A DNA stretch of 64,000 bases from Methanococcoides sp. LMO-2 (GCF_038432375.1 NZ_JBCAUS010000002.1:372001-436000), one strand, 5' to 3'. Positions 49,556 through 58,775 are shown, counted from the first letter of the stretch. Numbers and translations: made by a program. Notes: generated by a model from the sequence alone, not told the origin.

Positions 49556-51532
49556 TCATCGCTTCCTCAGTATATATGCGATCGATAGCAAACCAATGAT
49601 CGCAAATATAGCTTCGAATCCTGGTGTTCCCTTATCTTCGGGCGGAGCTGAAGCCTCTATGACTTCTTGCAGGTCTTCCTGCATTAGAAGAGAAACACCC
49701 AGGAATGCCGGATCTTCAGAGTAGTAGGCGTATAGGCTATTCAACAATTCATTGACTTTTGCATCATCAGATTCTTCGCTAACGACAACTGTGATCAGGG
49801 CATATTCTTCAGCCCCTCGGATCTCTCCCATTTTTGAAGCAACGGAATCCTCTATTTCTTCAGCTGTCAGATCGACCTCATCCATGTCATGGGCCATTAG
49901 AACAAAGAGATCAACATTGGATGTAATGTTCTCTATAGCTGATCTGTCATAAGCTGCCGGAATTCCTGCAACCAGTAATACATTTCCAGCTGTTCTTTCA
50001 TGGATGGCTTCCAAAAGCAGTGCATTTTCCAGACACACCTGTTCCAGTTCAGCAGGATCACAGGTTTTCAGGCTTATGTATATGCCATCAAATCCTGCAA
50101 GTGATTTCGTGTTGTAATCAAGGACTGCCTCGACCGCCTCAATTGAACTTTCACCACTTCCATCCACGAAATCCTTCTTTTCATCAAGGATCATTGCGTG
50201 GACTGTTATGTCATTTTCATGGGCCGATTTTATGAATCTCTCAGAGCTCCAGATATTGTCGATATCCGTCCTCAGGAACACTGTATTTATGCCACTGTCC
50301 TTCAGATCGTTTATAACAGAAATCGATCTGTCGTCAGAATAAGGCTCAAAGATAAATATCGCTTGTTTTCCAGCCTCAGAGGCAGGCATATTAATATCTT
50401 TTAAAATGGGCTGAGGTACCTGTACATCACTTTCCGGCAAGGACTCAGGCTCTTGCGTAACGATCTCTCCAGGCATGAAAACGGTTGGTTCCTGTGGTGT
50501 ATATTTACGTACAATTGCATAATCCACAGCCATATAGCCCATATTATTTATGGTGCTGGCTGTACTTGAATACAGGTATAATTTCAATTCATTGTCCGGG
50601 ATGTGGTCAATTATAGTTTCATCTTCATTTTCAATGTAATAGGAATAATCCATCCTTGTATCTCTTACCCCATTCTTGAACCATGAAACGTTTTTGAAAT
50701 CACCATCCTGATACCATGCAATACCTGATGTATACCATGTTCCCTCTGCAATACCAAGGTTTGTCAGATCCCATGACTTGAACCTATCGTCATCCCTGGT
50801 CAGAGTCCATGAAACCTTACTCTCATTGGCGAGTTCTGTACGAAGGATTATCCTATTTTCGGTTTCATCTTGCGGATCAAGAAGTCCCTGCTCCAGTACC
50901 GGACCTATTGGTTCGGACCCTGTGGTAACCTTCATTCTCTTGACAACGAACATTGAGTTTATCCCAAATGCATCCTTGGAAGTTATTTTTGCAAAATCCG
51001 TGGGGTGTTTTACTGGGTTTACCAGGCGGAGGATCCCATTGCTAATCTCAATCTCTCCTCCTGCATTTGTATCAGATCTCCAGTTCGCAATACCCAGGCG
51101 CGATTCGACAAAATCATCAAAGAAATCGAACGTGGAAGCACCATTGCTAATGTCAGTTGCAGCTGGATTTCCATAATGCATTGTCACATCTGTCATTCCA
51201 TTAGCAGGAATAAATGGGACATTGATCCATATAATAGCACTCTCTGATCCAGCATCCCACTCTTCGATCCAATGATACAATTGCCTGTCATTTATGGAAA
51301 ATCTGATATCTGACCCATCCGGATTTGCTTTTGAGAAATCGAAATTTGAAGGATCCAGCAGAACCTGTACCTGGTAATTGGTTAGATCCTTACCAGAGTT
51401 CTCTTTTATTGTCAGTTCTTCAGAGAAATCCCATTCTCCTCCCCCTGTATTGGATAAAGCCAGGCCTGTACCCATCATTCCGGTCAAAAGAGCTATGGAA
51501 ATGAGCAGAACTAAGATAATGTTTCTTTTCAT
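49556..51532 (-). CDS. DUF2341 surface protein with TIM-barrel-like domain and PGF-CTERM anchor
   Basis: About 658 residues from the ATG at 51532 (AGGTGAG ribosome site; an in-frame GTG lies at 51541). Order: Sec signal peptide (KRNIILVLLISIALLTGMMG), DUF2341 beta-sandwich with WIEEWDAGSESAIIWINVPFI and MHYGNP (to about 115), a concanavalin-like region (to about 350), then an alpha/beta region resembling a glycosidase-type barrel (INTVFLRTDIDNIW; TVHAMILDEKK; VLLVAGIPAAYD). The last 25 residues, GTPGFEAIFAIIGLLSIAYILRKR, are a PGF-CTERM signal processed by archaeosortase and lipid-anchored. It is therefore a cell-surface protein; a carbohydrate-related activity is possible but unproven. Confidence 0.85.
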   Translation of the reverse strand: MKRNIILVLLISIALLTGMMGTGLALSNTGGGEWDFSEELTIKENSGKDLTNYQVQVLLDPSNFDFSKANPDGSDIRFSINDRQLYHWIEEWDAGSESAIIWINVPFIPANGMTDVTMHYGNPAATDISNGASTFDFFDDFVESRLGIANWRSDTNAGGEIEISNGILRLVNPVKHPTDFAKITSKDAFGINSMFVVKRMKVTTGSEPIGPVLEQGLLDPQDETENRIILRTELANESKVSWTLTRDDDRFKSWDLTNLGIAEGTWYTSGIAWYQDGDFKNVSWFKNGVRDTRMDYSYYIENEDETIIDHIPDNELKLYLYSSTASTINNMGYMAVDYAIVRKYTPQEPTVFMPGEIVTQEPESLPESDVQVPQPILKDINMPASEAGKQAIFIFEPYSDDRSISVINDLKDSGINTVFLRTDIDNIWSSERFIKSAHENDITVHAMILDEKKDFVDGSGESSIEAVEAVLDYNTKSLAGFDGIYISLKTCDPAELEQVCLENALLLEAIHERTAGNVLLVAGIPAAYDRSAIENITSNVDLFVLMAHDMDEVDLTAEEIEDSVASKMGEIRGAEEYALITVVVSEESDDAKVNELLNSLYAYYSEDPAFLGVSLLMQEDLQEVIEASAPPEDKGTPGFEAIFAIIGLLSIAYILRKR

Positions 51533-51541
51533 ACAACTCAC

Positions 51542-51853
51542 CTATCTATTAATTGCTCTATCTTCATTTATATTATATGTGCTACTTCTGGCCCTGGATG
51601 AAGCCATGGTAAGAGAATCTGGAGCTGTTCATTCTCAGGAAGGTAGGCATTGCTTACAGAGGAACTATTAAGAGGATACAGGACATAATTAGGTTAGCTG
51701 GGGGGCAATAACCCTTTCTTTAATCTTTCTTTAACTCCCTACAAACCCGATATTTATTGCTTCCAGGAACGCAATTATAAACTAAGAACTCAAAATGAAT
51801 CTTAAAGGATTCACCAACATAATGATGGAGGTATTACATTTACCGATGTTACA
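51542..51853. other. 312-base divergent intergenic region
   Basis: It contains the AT-rich promoter of the surface-protein gene near 51560-51590 and the leader of the MsrA-like gene. A strong GGAGGT ribosome site at 51828-51833 is unusually far (about 20 bases) from the MsrA-like ATG at 51854 and better serves an out-of-frame ATG at 51846. Confidence 0.45.
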
Positions 51854-52360
51854 ATGGAGCTTTTTGAGAAGCTAAGGAGCGAAGGATATGAGGTCGCCAC
51901 TTTTGCTGCGGGAAGTTTCTGGATAGCAGAAGCCATCTTTCGCAGGGTTCAGGGCGTTGTCGCGACTGCAGTAGGTTACATGGGAGGAGAACTTGAATAT
52001 CCTACCTATGAAGAAGTAAGCGTGGGAGATACCGGACACTTTGAAGTTGTCCAGATCGTTTATGATCCGAATGTTGTGCCTTATGTAAAGCTCCTGGAAT
52101 TGTTCTGGGAACTGCATAACCCAACGGCTCCTGATGAAAAAGGGGAAAAAGTGCCAGGTCAATATGGTTCAGTTATTTTTTACCATAACGATGAGCAGAA
52201 GTCACTTGCAATACTTTCAAAAAGGGAGATCGAGAGTTCCGGGAAATTCAGGAAGGACATTATCACCGAGATACGTCCTGCTGCAAGATTTTTCAGGGCA
52301 AAGGAATATCACCAGCAATATTTTGAAAAAACTGCCTCTGGCGGACATATCATAAAATGA
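51854..52360 (+). CDS. MsrA paralog lacking the catalytic cysteine
   Basis: 168 residues, nearly full length for peptide methionine sulfoxide reductase A. Family blocks are clear: EVATFAAGSFWIAEAIFRR, AVGYMGGELEYPTYEEV, GHFEVVQIVYDP, FWELHNPTA, QYGSVIFYH and EYHQQYFEK. The universal GCFWG motif reads GSFWI here (Cys to Ser, codon AGT). HDPT is HNPT, and QYR is QYG. The protein contains no cysteine at all. It therefore cannot use the known MsrA sulfenic-acid mechanism and may be a binding protein or a decaying copy. The frame is intact. The nearest strong ribosome site is about 20 bases upstream, so start and expression are uncertain. Confidence 0.85.
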   Translation: MELFEKLRSEGYEVATFAAGSFWIAEAIFRRVQGVVATAVGYMGGELEYPTYEEVSVGDTGHFEVVQIVYDPNVVPYVKLLELFWELHNPTAPDEKGEKVPGQYGSVIFYHNDEQKSLAILSKREIESSGKFRKDIITEIRPAARFFRAKEYHQQYFEKTASGGHIIK

Positions 52361-52897
52361 TCATTGGTAAGAGGGAAGCTGACAAATGTTTATTTTTTGA
52401 TCTCTATCTTTTTCCTGTGTAATATGTAAGAGCAAATAGTAATAGGTTTTGTAGAAATACTTTTTCTAAATTCAAATGAACTGCTAAAATTTTAAGAATA
52501 CTCTTCCTAACTCCCCAATCTTTCCAGATAAGGAGCATTGAAAGGAAAAGAGATCTTATCTTCAGAATTATTCCTTTACAAATATAGAAAGCAGCATTAC
52601 AGTATTCTTACTTACCCGAATTGATTCTACTAAATTTGTATTTATCCAGATAATTTCATAAAGTATTTCATCTTAAGAATTTTAAATAATTAACTATAAA
52701 CATACATGTTACAAATAAAAAAATGTGGATTGAATAATGTCTTCTCAAAAGTGCTTACCTACTGGTGTGAAGGAGTTATTTTAATCAGACACGAAGCATA
52801 GACGAAAAACTATGCTACAACGTTGTTATTGATCTCCGCAAAGTAACAGCGTGCTTCACTGATATACTAAATATTAAACATAGGGAGATGGGATACA
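52361..52897. other. 537-base intergenic region
   Basis: AT-rich with no credible gene. A 7-bp hairpin (AGCATAG/CTATGCT) is at 52795-52816. TGATCTCCGCAAAGTAA at 52830-52846 resembles a string at 26369-26385 (15 of 17 bases). Confidence 0.45.
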
Positions 52898-53308
52898 ATG
52901 GAAGCTATAATCTGGGTTGCAGTTATAGGAGCTTTTACATCAATTATCGTTTATTTAGTTGATCGTCGCCGAGAGCATAAACTGAAAGAATTGGAGTTTC
53001 GTCTGGATATATATTCGGAGTTCCTCTCAGGTATCTCTGATCTTGGATCAGAGTCTAAGACACACGAAGCCCATCTGAAGGTGGCTCAGTCAATAAGCAA
53101 GATGAATCTTATCGCAAGCCCTGAAGTTTTAAGCAATGTGAACAAGCTCCTTGATTACATTAATGCTGCTCGCAATGGAGCACCTTATACTCAAGCAGAA
53201 CAAGATAAGATTCTTAGGCAGATAATTATAGCAATCCGAAAGGACATTAAACAGGAAGAATCAAATCTTCGTGATTTCGATTTCCGTATAATTTCGCCAG
53301 GCACATAA
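52898..53308 (+). CDS. membrane-anchored helical protein, unknown
   Basis: 136 residues. One N-terminal membrane helix (AIIWVAVIGAFTSIIVYLV) is followed by a strongly charged cytoplasmic stretch with long amphipathic helices (RRREHKLKELEFRLDIYSEFLSGI; EQDKILRQIIIAIRKDIKQEESNL), probably a coiled coil. A GGGAGATGGG ribosome site precedes the ATG. No domain recognised. Confidence 0.6.
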   Translation: MEAIIWVAVIGAFTSIIVYLVDRRREHKLKELEFRLDIYSEFLSGISDLGSESKTHEAHLKVAQSISKMNLIASPEVLSNVNKLLDYINAARNGAPYTQAEQDKILRQIIIAIRKDIKQEESNLRDFDFRIISPGT

Positions 53309-53525
53309 CTAATAGTAAAGAGGAGGATTAATGGAAATAAAGGCAACTGTAGTTGCGACAATCTGCAGCTTAGTTTCATCATGCAGTGAAATCCTTCCCG
53401 AACATTACCATTAAGAGTAAACGGCTTTTCACTTTGGAACTTCGTAGAAATCTCCCAATATTTTACGGAGAAAAATAAGACCTGTTTAAAACAGAGTTTC
53501 AACAGCGATATACCGTTTATGGTTA

Positions 53526-53771
53526 TTATTCTTTTTTAGGAATTACAGCATATATAGCAATGTTTTCCCTTGATAAATAACGGATTACCTCTGGTATTTG
53601 TTGTATTGCGATTTTTACTTCAAAGCCATGTTCCAGATCTTTAATGCTGTCTATAAAAGACATATTATCCATAATTTCTTTTGTGCTTTGTTTATCAGCG
53701 ATCTCAAAATAGACAGTTACTTTGTCATCGCTATAATCAAATGGAGTTCCTTTAACATGCTCTGATTTCAT
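53526..53771 (-). CDS. small protein resembling an ABC-ATPase C-terminal domain
   Basis: 81 residues. The pattern VTVYFEIADKQ ... FEVKIAIQQIPEVIRYLSRENIAIYAVIPKKE resembles the extension that follows the nucleotide-binding domain in ABC-2 type transporter ATPases (DUF4162-like). No Walker motifs are present, and an upstream in-frame stop precludes a longer frame. It may be a stand-alone regulatory domain or a gene remnant. Without comparison this remains a suggestion. Confidence 0.4.
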   Translation of the reverse strand: MKSEHVKGTPFDYSDDKVTVYFEIADKQSTKEIMDNMSFIDSIKDLEHGFEVKIAIQQIPEVIRYLSRENIAIYAVIPKKE

Positions 53772-53926
53772 AAACGCATAGTCTTCTTTTTAGCATTATA
53801 TCTTTTTTGTCAATACCATAAGACAAAAAGTAGCTGCCAACAAGAATCAACATACTCCCAACAATATTCCAAAAACCAAAAATAGCAGATATTGAGGATT
53901 ACCAGGATCCCCAATACCATCCCTCA

Positions 53927-54232
53927 TCACCCATGGATCACATCACGATGCGGTAAGCGCATCATTTCATCGTTCTTAGCAGTCTCAAATCCACGCACGT
54001 AGAAGAATGAATCAATATCTTCGAACACGTTCGCATTTACCACGACCTGATTATACTTGTCATCGCTTGGATAATCTGAATACCCTTGGGCAAAACTTTC
54101 GCTGTTCTTCATCTGGTGATTAAGCTCTGCTGCAGCTGCCAGGAATGTAAAGCCACCTATGATCGTACAAAATACAATTGCAATTATTATTGTATCCTTT
54201 AATGTTCTGTTTGTTGTACCCCTTTGTTCCAT
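53927..54232 (-). CDS. small membrane protein, unknown
   Basis: 101 residues. An N-terminal cytoplasmic basic segment (EQRGTTNRTLKD) and one membrane helix (TIIIAIVFCTIIGGFTFLAAAA) are followed by about 60 polar residues likely outside the cell. No domain recognised. Confidence 0.5.
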   Translation of the reverse strand: MEQRGTTNRTLKDTIIIAIVFCTIIGGFTFLAAAAELNHQMKNSESFAQGYSDYPSDDKYNQVVVNANVFEDIDSFFYVRGFETAKNDEMMRLPHRDVIHG

Positions 54233-54634
54233 ATTACATCACTTTGTCATGTTATAGTCGGTTTCAGACATTTGCATGATGTAAGGAGTGTTAGCGCCTG
54301 GTATACAGTACCTGTAGCTACTTTTTTTATCTACTACCTGTATATATTGTCTGGTATCTGCTATCTTTCATGAAAACAATGATATCGACAGATCAAGATT
54401 TAGATATGTCTGCATCATCATGTTTGTGCCATTACCGGATAGTATGGATGCAACAAGACCAGGGGACCCCTTTCCCTGTCTGCAAGTTGCAGATGATCAC
54501 GCATTGCCTGACTGATGCCAGTAATATTGCATTCTATATAAATTCTTTTATTTTATCGCGATTATTTGTCTAAAGTTATAAATATGGGAGAGAAGAGAAA
54601 GGACAGAAAGTGAGGAAGGGAGTTGGAGAAAAAA
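54233..54634. other. about 400 bases without a credited gene
   Basis: Short ACCTGTA/CTGGTAT strings repeat near 54297-54370 (CTGGTATACAGTACCTGTAGCTAC, then CTACCTGTATATATTGTCTGGTAT, each given in part). A plus-strand frame at 54370-54573 has no ribosome site and is not credited. Confidence 0.4.
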
Positions 54635-54808
54635 ATGAACAAAAGTTATGGATTGATGGCATCATTAATCGATAAAATCAAAGAGATACCCTGGGAAGCA
54701 TCTCTTTTCTTTATAGCATGGATCTGGCTGGTATTTTCTGTATTCGGAATGACCCTGGCCAACATTTCGATGCTTTCATGGCACTGGAACTCAATGACGG
54801 AAGCCTGA
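54635..54808 (+). CDS. small membrane protein, possibly frameshifted
   Basis: 57 residues from the ATG at 54635, which has GGAG seven bases upstream (an in-frame TTG at 54623 is an alternative). It holds one strong membrane helix (ASLFFIAWIWLVFSVFGMTL). A second frame running to 54924 continues with a plausible charged protein tail (NEVSGKFFASNSFEVTEEFEKEFPYKKKH), so a single frameshift near 54760-54790 may have split one longer gene. No family recognised. Confidence 0.4.
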   Translation: MNKSYGLMASLIDKIKEIPWEASLFFIAWIWLVFSVFGMTLANISMLSWHWNSMTEA

Positions 54809-55029
54809 ATGAGGTATCCGGGAAATTCTTCGCATCAAATTCCTTTGAGGTCACTGAGGAATTCGAAAAGGAGTTTCCTTATAAAAAAAAGCATGTTACG
54901 AACACCCAGCTATTCAGTGAATGAACATAACCTCAGAGCTGTACATTTTTGAAGCTTTTTGCTTGCTTGCCTGAATCTAATGAAAAAAATGTGGGGAACA
55001 ATCCCCACGAAAATAAAATAACCGAAAGA

Positions 55030-56904
55030 TCACTCGCAACCAGCTTTCTCAGATTCCATGTGCCTGAGCTCTTTTCGCTTGATCTTGCCACCAATGGTCT
55101 TTGGCAGGTCCTTCACGAATTCAACGGCTCTCGGGTACTTGTATGGGGCTGTTGTGTGCTTCACATGGTCCTGAAGCTCTTTTATCAGGTTCTCCGATGG
55201 CTCGACCCCGTCATGAAGTACTATGAAAGCCTTGACGATCATACCCCTGATGTTGTCCGGAACACCGATCACAGCGGATTCCTGCACAGCAGGATGTTCA
55301 AGGAGTGCACTTTCCACCTCGAACGGGCCGATACGGTATCCTGAGCTCTTAATAACGTCGTCATCGCGGCCCACGAACCAGAAGTAACCGTCCTCGTCCC
55401 TGTATGCCTTGTCACCGGTGTAGTAGAAGCCGTTCTGGAATGACTTTTCGTTCTCTTCATCGTTGTTGACATATTTCACAAGAAGGCCCGGTGGGCGTGG
55501 GTCAAGTGAGATCGCGATCCTTCCTTCCTCGAAGTTGTCCACCGGATTGCCGTCATCATCGTGCAGTTCGATATTCCATCCCGGAGATGGTTTTCCCATT
55601 GAGCCGGGCTTGTTCTCCAGGCAGGCGAAGGATGCGATAGCACAGCAGGTTTCTGTCTGGCCGTAGCCTTCGTAGATGTTAAGACCTGTTCCTTCCTTCC
55701 ACACCTTGATGACCTCAGGATTCAGCGGCTCGCCTGCACTACAGCAGTGACGGAGCTGGGTGAGGTCGAACTTGCTCAGGTCTGCAAGGATGAGCATCCT
55801 GTAGATAGTTGGAGGACAGCAGAAGGATGTGACCTCATACTTCTCGATAAGCGGAAGAAGTTCTGTTGCCTTGAACTTGCCTCTGATGTCATACACGAAA
55901 ACGCATGCTCCGGCAATCCACTGGCCGAAGATCTTTCCCCATGCACATTTTGCCCAACCGGTGTCCGAGTAGGTGAAATGCAGGTCGTTCTCGGTCAGAT
56001 CCTGCCACAACTCTGCAGTCACCCTGTGACCCAGCGGGTATGCATGGTTGTGAAGCACCATCTTTCCCTTGCCGGTAGTCCCTGATGTGAAGTATATCAG
56101 CAACGGGTCGGTGGAGCTGGTAAGTGCAGGCATGGACACCGAATGATGTGACACAGGTGCAGGATATAGCAGCTCATACTGGAAGCTGATCCAGTCTTCT
56201 CTTTCCCCGTCAACCACCATGCATTCCTTAAGGGATGCACATTCCTCGCGGACCTCATCGAACTTCGGAGCATTTTCCAGATCGGTAACTGCCATCTTGA
56301 ACTTGCCGGCATTGATCCTGTACTGGAGATCGCTTGGCGTAAGAAGTGTAGGACACGGGCACACAATAGCACCAAGCTTTGCCAGTGCGATCACAAAGAT
56401 CCACCATTCAGGCACGCGGTGGAGCATCAGCATGACCCTGTCACCCTTGTTGATACCGTATTTAAGAAGAATGTTCGCTGCCTGGTTGGATAGTTTCATC
56501 AGGTCCCTGAAGGTGTACTTTTTCTCCTCACCCTTCTGGTTCACCCAGATCATTGCAAGCTTGTTGCGGTCTTCCTTTGCCCAGGCATCAATGATGTCAT
56601 AACCGAAATTAAAGAACTCAGGCATCTCATTGTTCCACTCTTCCCTGGTCCTGTCGTAATCACACATATTACGAGGGAACTCTTTAGTACTCAATTTGTC
56701 TGCGTTCTTCATGAAAGAATTATCATCCACCTGCTCCAGCTGGGTTCGCGGGATCCTCCAGAGTCTTCCCACATTCAGGCCGTCCATGGTTCCTTCCTCA
56801 AGCCATGCATGGATCGTCTTTGTCTCAACCCTCAGATGTTTGGCCACTTCCTGTGGCGTCAGATAATGTTGCTTTTGCGCCGTCATTGGGCATTTTGGAA
56901 GCAT
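55030..56904 (-). CDS. acyl-CoA synthetase with N-terminal excisionase/MerR-type HTH domain
   Basis: 624 residues. Residues about 13-58 (YLTPQEVAKHLRVETKTIHAWLEEGTMDGLNVGRLWRIPR) form an excisionase-family (HTH_17) winged helix. After a linker the rest is an ACSM-like AMP-forming acyl-CoA synthetase: [59 protein letters not shown], and the lysine in PKTIGGKIKR. It is paralogous to the ligase at 13958. The fusion of a DNA-binding domain to a complete ligase is unusual; the enzyme might sense its substrate and regulate its own gene (inference). In-frame ATGs at 56904 and 56886 are both possible starts. Confidence 0.88.
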   Translation of the reverse strand: MLPKCPMTAQKQHYLTPQEVAKHLRVETKTIHAWLEEGTMDGLNVGRLWRIPRTQLEQVDDNSFMKNADKLSTKEFPRNMCDYDRTREEWNNEMPEFFNFGYDIIDAWAKEDRNKLAMIWVNQKGEEKKYTFRDLMKLSNQAANILLKYGINKGDRVMLMLHRVPEWWIFVIALAKLGAIVCPCPTLLTPSDLQYRINAGKFKMAVTDLENAPKFDEVREECASLKECMVVDGEREDWISFQYELLYPAPVSHHSVSMPALTSSTDPLLIYFTSGTTGKGKMVLHNHAYPLGHRVTAELWQDLTENDLHFTYSDTGWAKCAWGKIFGQWIAGACVFVYDIRGKFKATELLPLIEKYEVTSFCCPPTIYRMLILADLSKFDLTQLRHCCSAGEPLNPEVIKVWKEGTGLNIYEGYGQTETCCAIASFACLENKPGSMGKPSPGWNIELHDDDGNPVDNFEEGRIAISLDPRPPGLLVKYVNNDEENEKSFQNGFYYTGDKAYRDEDGYFWFVGRDDDVIKSSGYRIGPFEVESALLEHPAVQESAVIGVPDNIRGMIVKAFIVLHDGVEPSENLIKELQDHVKHTTAPYKYPRAVEFVKDLPKTIGGKIKRKELRHMESEKAGCE

Positions 56905-57104
56905 TCAAACTATTTTAATGCTTTTTTTTAATTTTGCTACTGAAGTACTATCATCTCTAAAAAGATCAAATCATAGCATTATATATACAACCATAAATTA
57001 TACTAATTTAGCACATTAAATCACATAATCTGCTCAACAGTGTATATGGGAAGACGGAGGGGCCATATCTGAATGAAAGTAACATAATTCAACGTGAATT
57101 TGCC

Positions 57105-58697
57105 TTGGAAGGATCCTGTAAGGATCATGCTGAATTCTTTATAGATCCTGATATCCTAAATCCCATTTTTGAGGATATTCCTATGATCATCATCCTTGTG
57201 GATCAGGAAGGGAGAGTTAAATACCTCAATCGGACTGCCTCTATTGAACTAGGGAACGAAAAACAGGATAGCATTGGTCTTCTTGGTGGTGAACTGTTCG
57301 GTTGCGTAAATTCGATAAATGGAGACGGTTGCGGGAAGAACAGGGAATGCTCAGAATGTGCTGTAAGAAACTCTGTTATGCACACCTTTGAAACAGGTGA
57401 AAGCATTTACAAAAAAGAAGGCGAATTGGAGATCACAACCAATGATAAGTCTGTGACACTCAATTTTATAATCTCAACAAAATTAATACAACAAAATAGT
57501 GAACCACTTGTATTACTAACTGTAGATGATGTAACTGAAAAGAAGAACAATGATCTCGCCTTTGAAAAAGCAATTAAAAGACAGAGAGCCCTGGAAGATA
57601 TCATAAACAACAGCTCTACAATGGTCTTCCTGTGGAAGGCAGAAGAACTCTGGCCTGCGGAATATGCTTCGGAGAATGTTGCAAAACTTGGTTATTCAGC
57701 TGAAGATTTCATACATGGTCACATTAATTATGGTAACCTTGTCCATCCCGACGACTATCAAAAAGTATGGGACACTCTTGCTGCAAAGTGCGATGATGGT
57801 AGTGACAACTTCACCTCGGAATATCGTTTGATAACAAAGGATGGAAAGTTGCTATGGGTAAGTGAGAAGACCTTCATCCTGAGGGACGAGAATGGAAAAG
57901 CAACTCACTACCAGGGGATAGTCGAGGATATCACCGAGCGAAAACAGGCAGAAGAGGCAATGCTTCAGGCCAAACTTGCTGCGGAAGATTCGAACCGGGC
58001 CAAGACCGAATTCATCTCAAACATCAACCATGAGCTGAGAACTCCCCTTACTTTGATCATCGGGTTCTCGGACCTGCTTTGCAGTGAAGATTACGGTTGT
58101 CTGAACGAACAGCAGAAGAGTTACATATCCACGATCCTCAACAATGGGAATCACCTTTTAAAGCTCATCAATGATCTCCTGGACTTTTCTAACATTGAAA
58201 CAGGGGAGATGGAACTGCATGTCAACGAATTCCGCGTATCTGATGCTATTGATGAGATCGAAGCATTGATGATGCCTCTTTCAAAGAAGAAGGGAATCGA
58301 CCTGACATGCAACATCGAGATCGAGAAACCTGTAATTAAAGCTGACCTTTTGAAATTCAAGCAAATACTTTACAATTTGGTTAACAACTCCATCAAGTTC
58401 ACAGAAAAAGGTGGTGCAGTGACCATCGGCGGTAAGATCTCCGATAAGGCCGTTGATTTCTTCGTAAAGGACATCGGAATCGGAATCGCACCGGAGGATC
58501 AGGAAAAACTGTTCAAGCCTTTCTTCCAGGTGGATTCCTCGAGCTCAAGAGAATTTGGAGGAACCGGGCTCGGGCTTACTCTTGTCAAGAAATTTGTTGA
58601 AATGCATGGCGGCAAGGTCTGGGTGGAAAGCGAACCCGGAAAAGGAAGCACCTTTGGATTCAGCATACCGGCTGAGCCCGGGAACATGCATTGCTGA
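57105..58697 (+). CDS. soluble PAS-domain sensor histidine kinase
   Basis: 530 residues, no membrane helix. PAS1 (about 15-150) contains a cysteine group, GDGCGKNRECSECAVR, that could bind metal or sense redox. PAS2/PAC follows (about 165-285). The HisKA H-box is FISNINHELRTPLTLIIGFS with His309. The HATPase domain shows LVNNSIKFTEKGG, VKDIGIGIAPEDQEKLFKPF and EFGGTGLGLTLVKKFVEMHGG. It autophosphorylates in response to a cytoplasmic signal; no response regulator lies beside it. The start is uncertain: TTG at 57105 has no ribosome site, while a CTG at 57069 lies eight bases after GGAGG in the same frame. Confidence 0.88.
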   Translation: MEGSCKDHAEFFIDPDILNPIFEDIPMIIILVDQEGRVKYLNRTASIELGNEKQDSIGLLGGELFGCVNSINGDGCGKNRECSECAVRNSVMHTFETGESIYKKEGELEITTNDKSVTLNFIISTKLIQQNSEPLVLLTVDDVTEKKNNDLAFEKAIKRQRALEDIINNSSTMVFLWKAEELWPAEYASENVAKLGYSAEDFIHGHINYGNLVHPDDYQKVWDTLAAKCDDGSDNFTSEYRLITKDGKLLWVSEKTFILRDENGKATHYQGIVEDITERKQAEEAMLQAKLAAEDSNRAKTEFISNINHELRTPLTLIIGFSDLLCSEDYGCLNEQQKSYISTILNNGNHLLKLINDLLDFSNIETGEMELHVNEFRVSDAIDEIEALMMPLSKKKGIDLTCNIEIEKPVIKADLLKFKQILYNLVNNSIKFTEKGGAVTIGGKISDKAVDFFVKDIGIGIAPEDQEKLFKPFFQVDSSSSREFGGTGLGLTLVKKFVEMHGGKVWVESEPGKGSTFGFSIPAEPGNMHC

Positions 58698-58775
58698 ACT
58701 TTGATAGATTGGCTAAAAGGAAACCTGCTATTAGAAAACATTTCTATAGCATCTTCGGCCGACAAGTGAAAGCGA

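Noticed and set aside
54370-54573. 67-codon frame in the 54.2-54.6 kb gap
   Set aside because: No ribosome site and cysteine/methionine content typical of chance frames.
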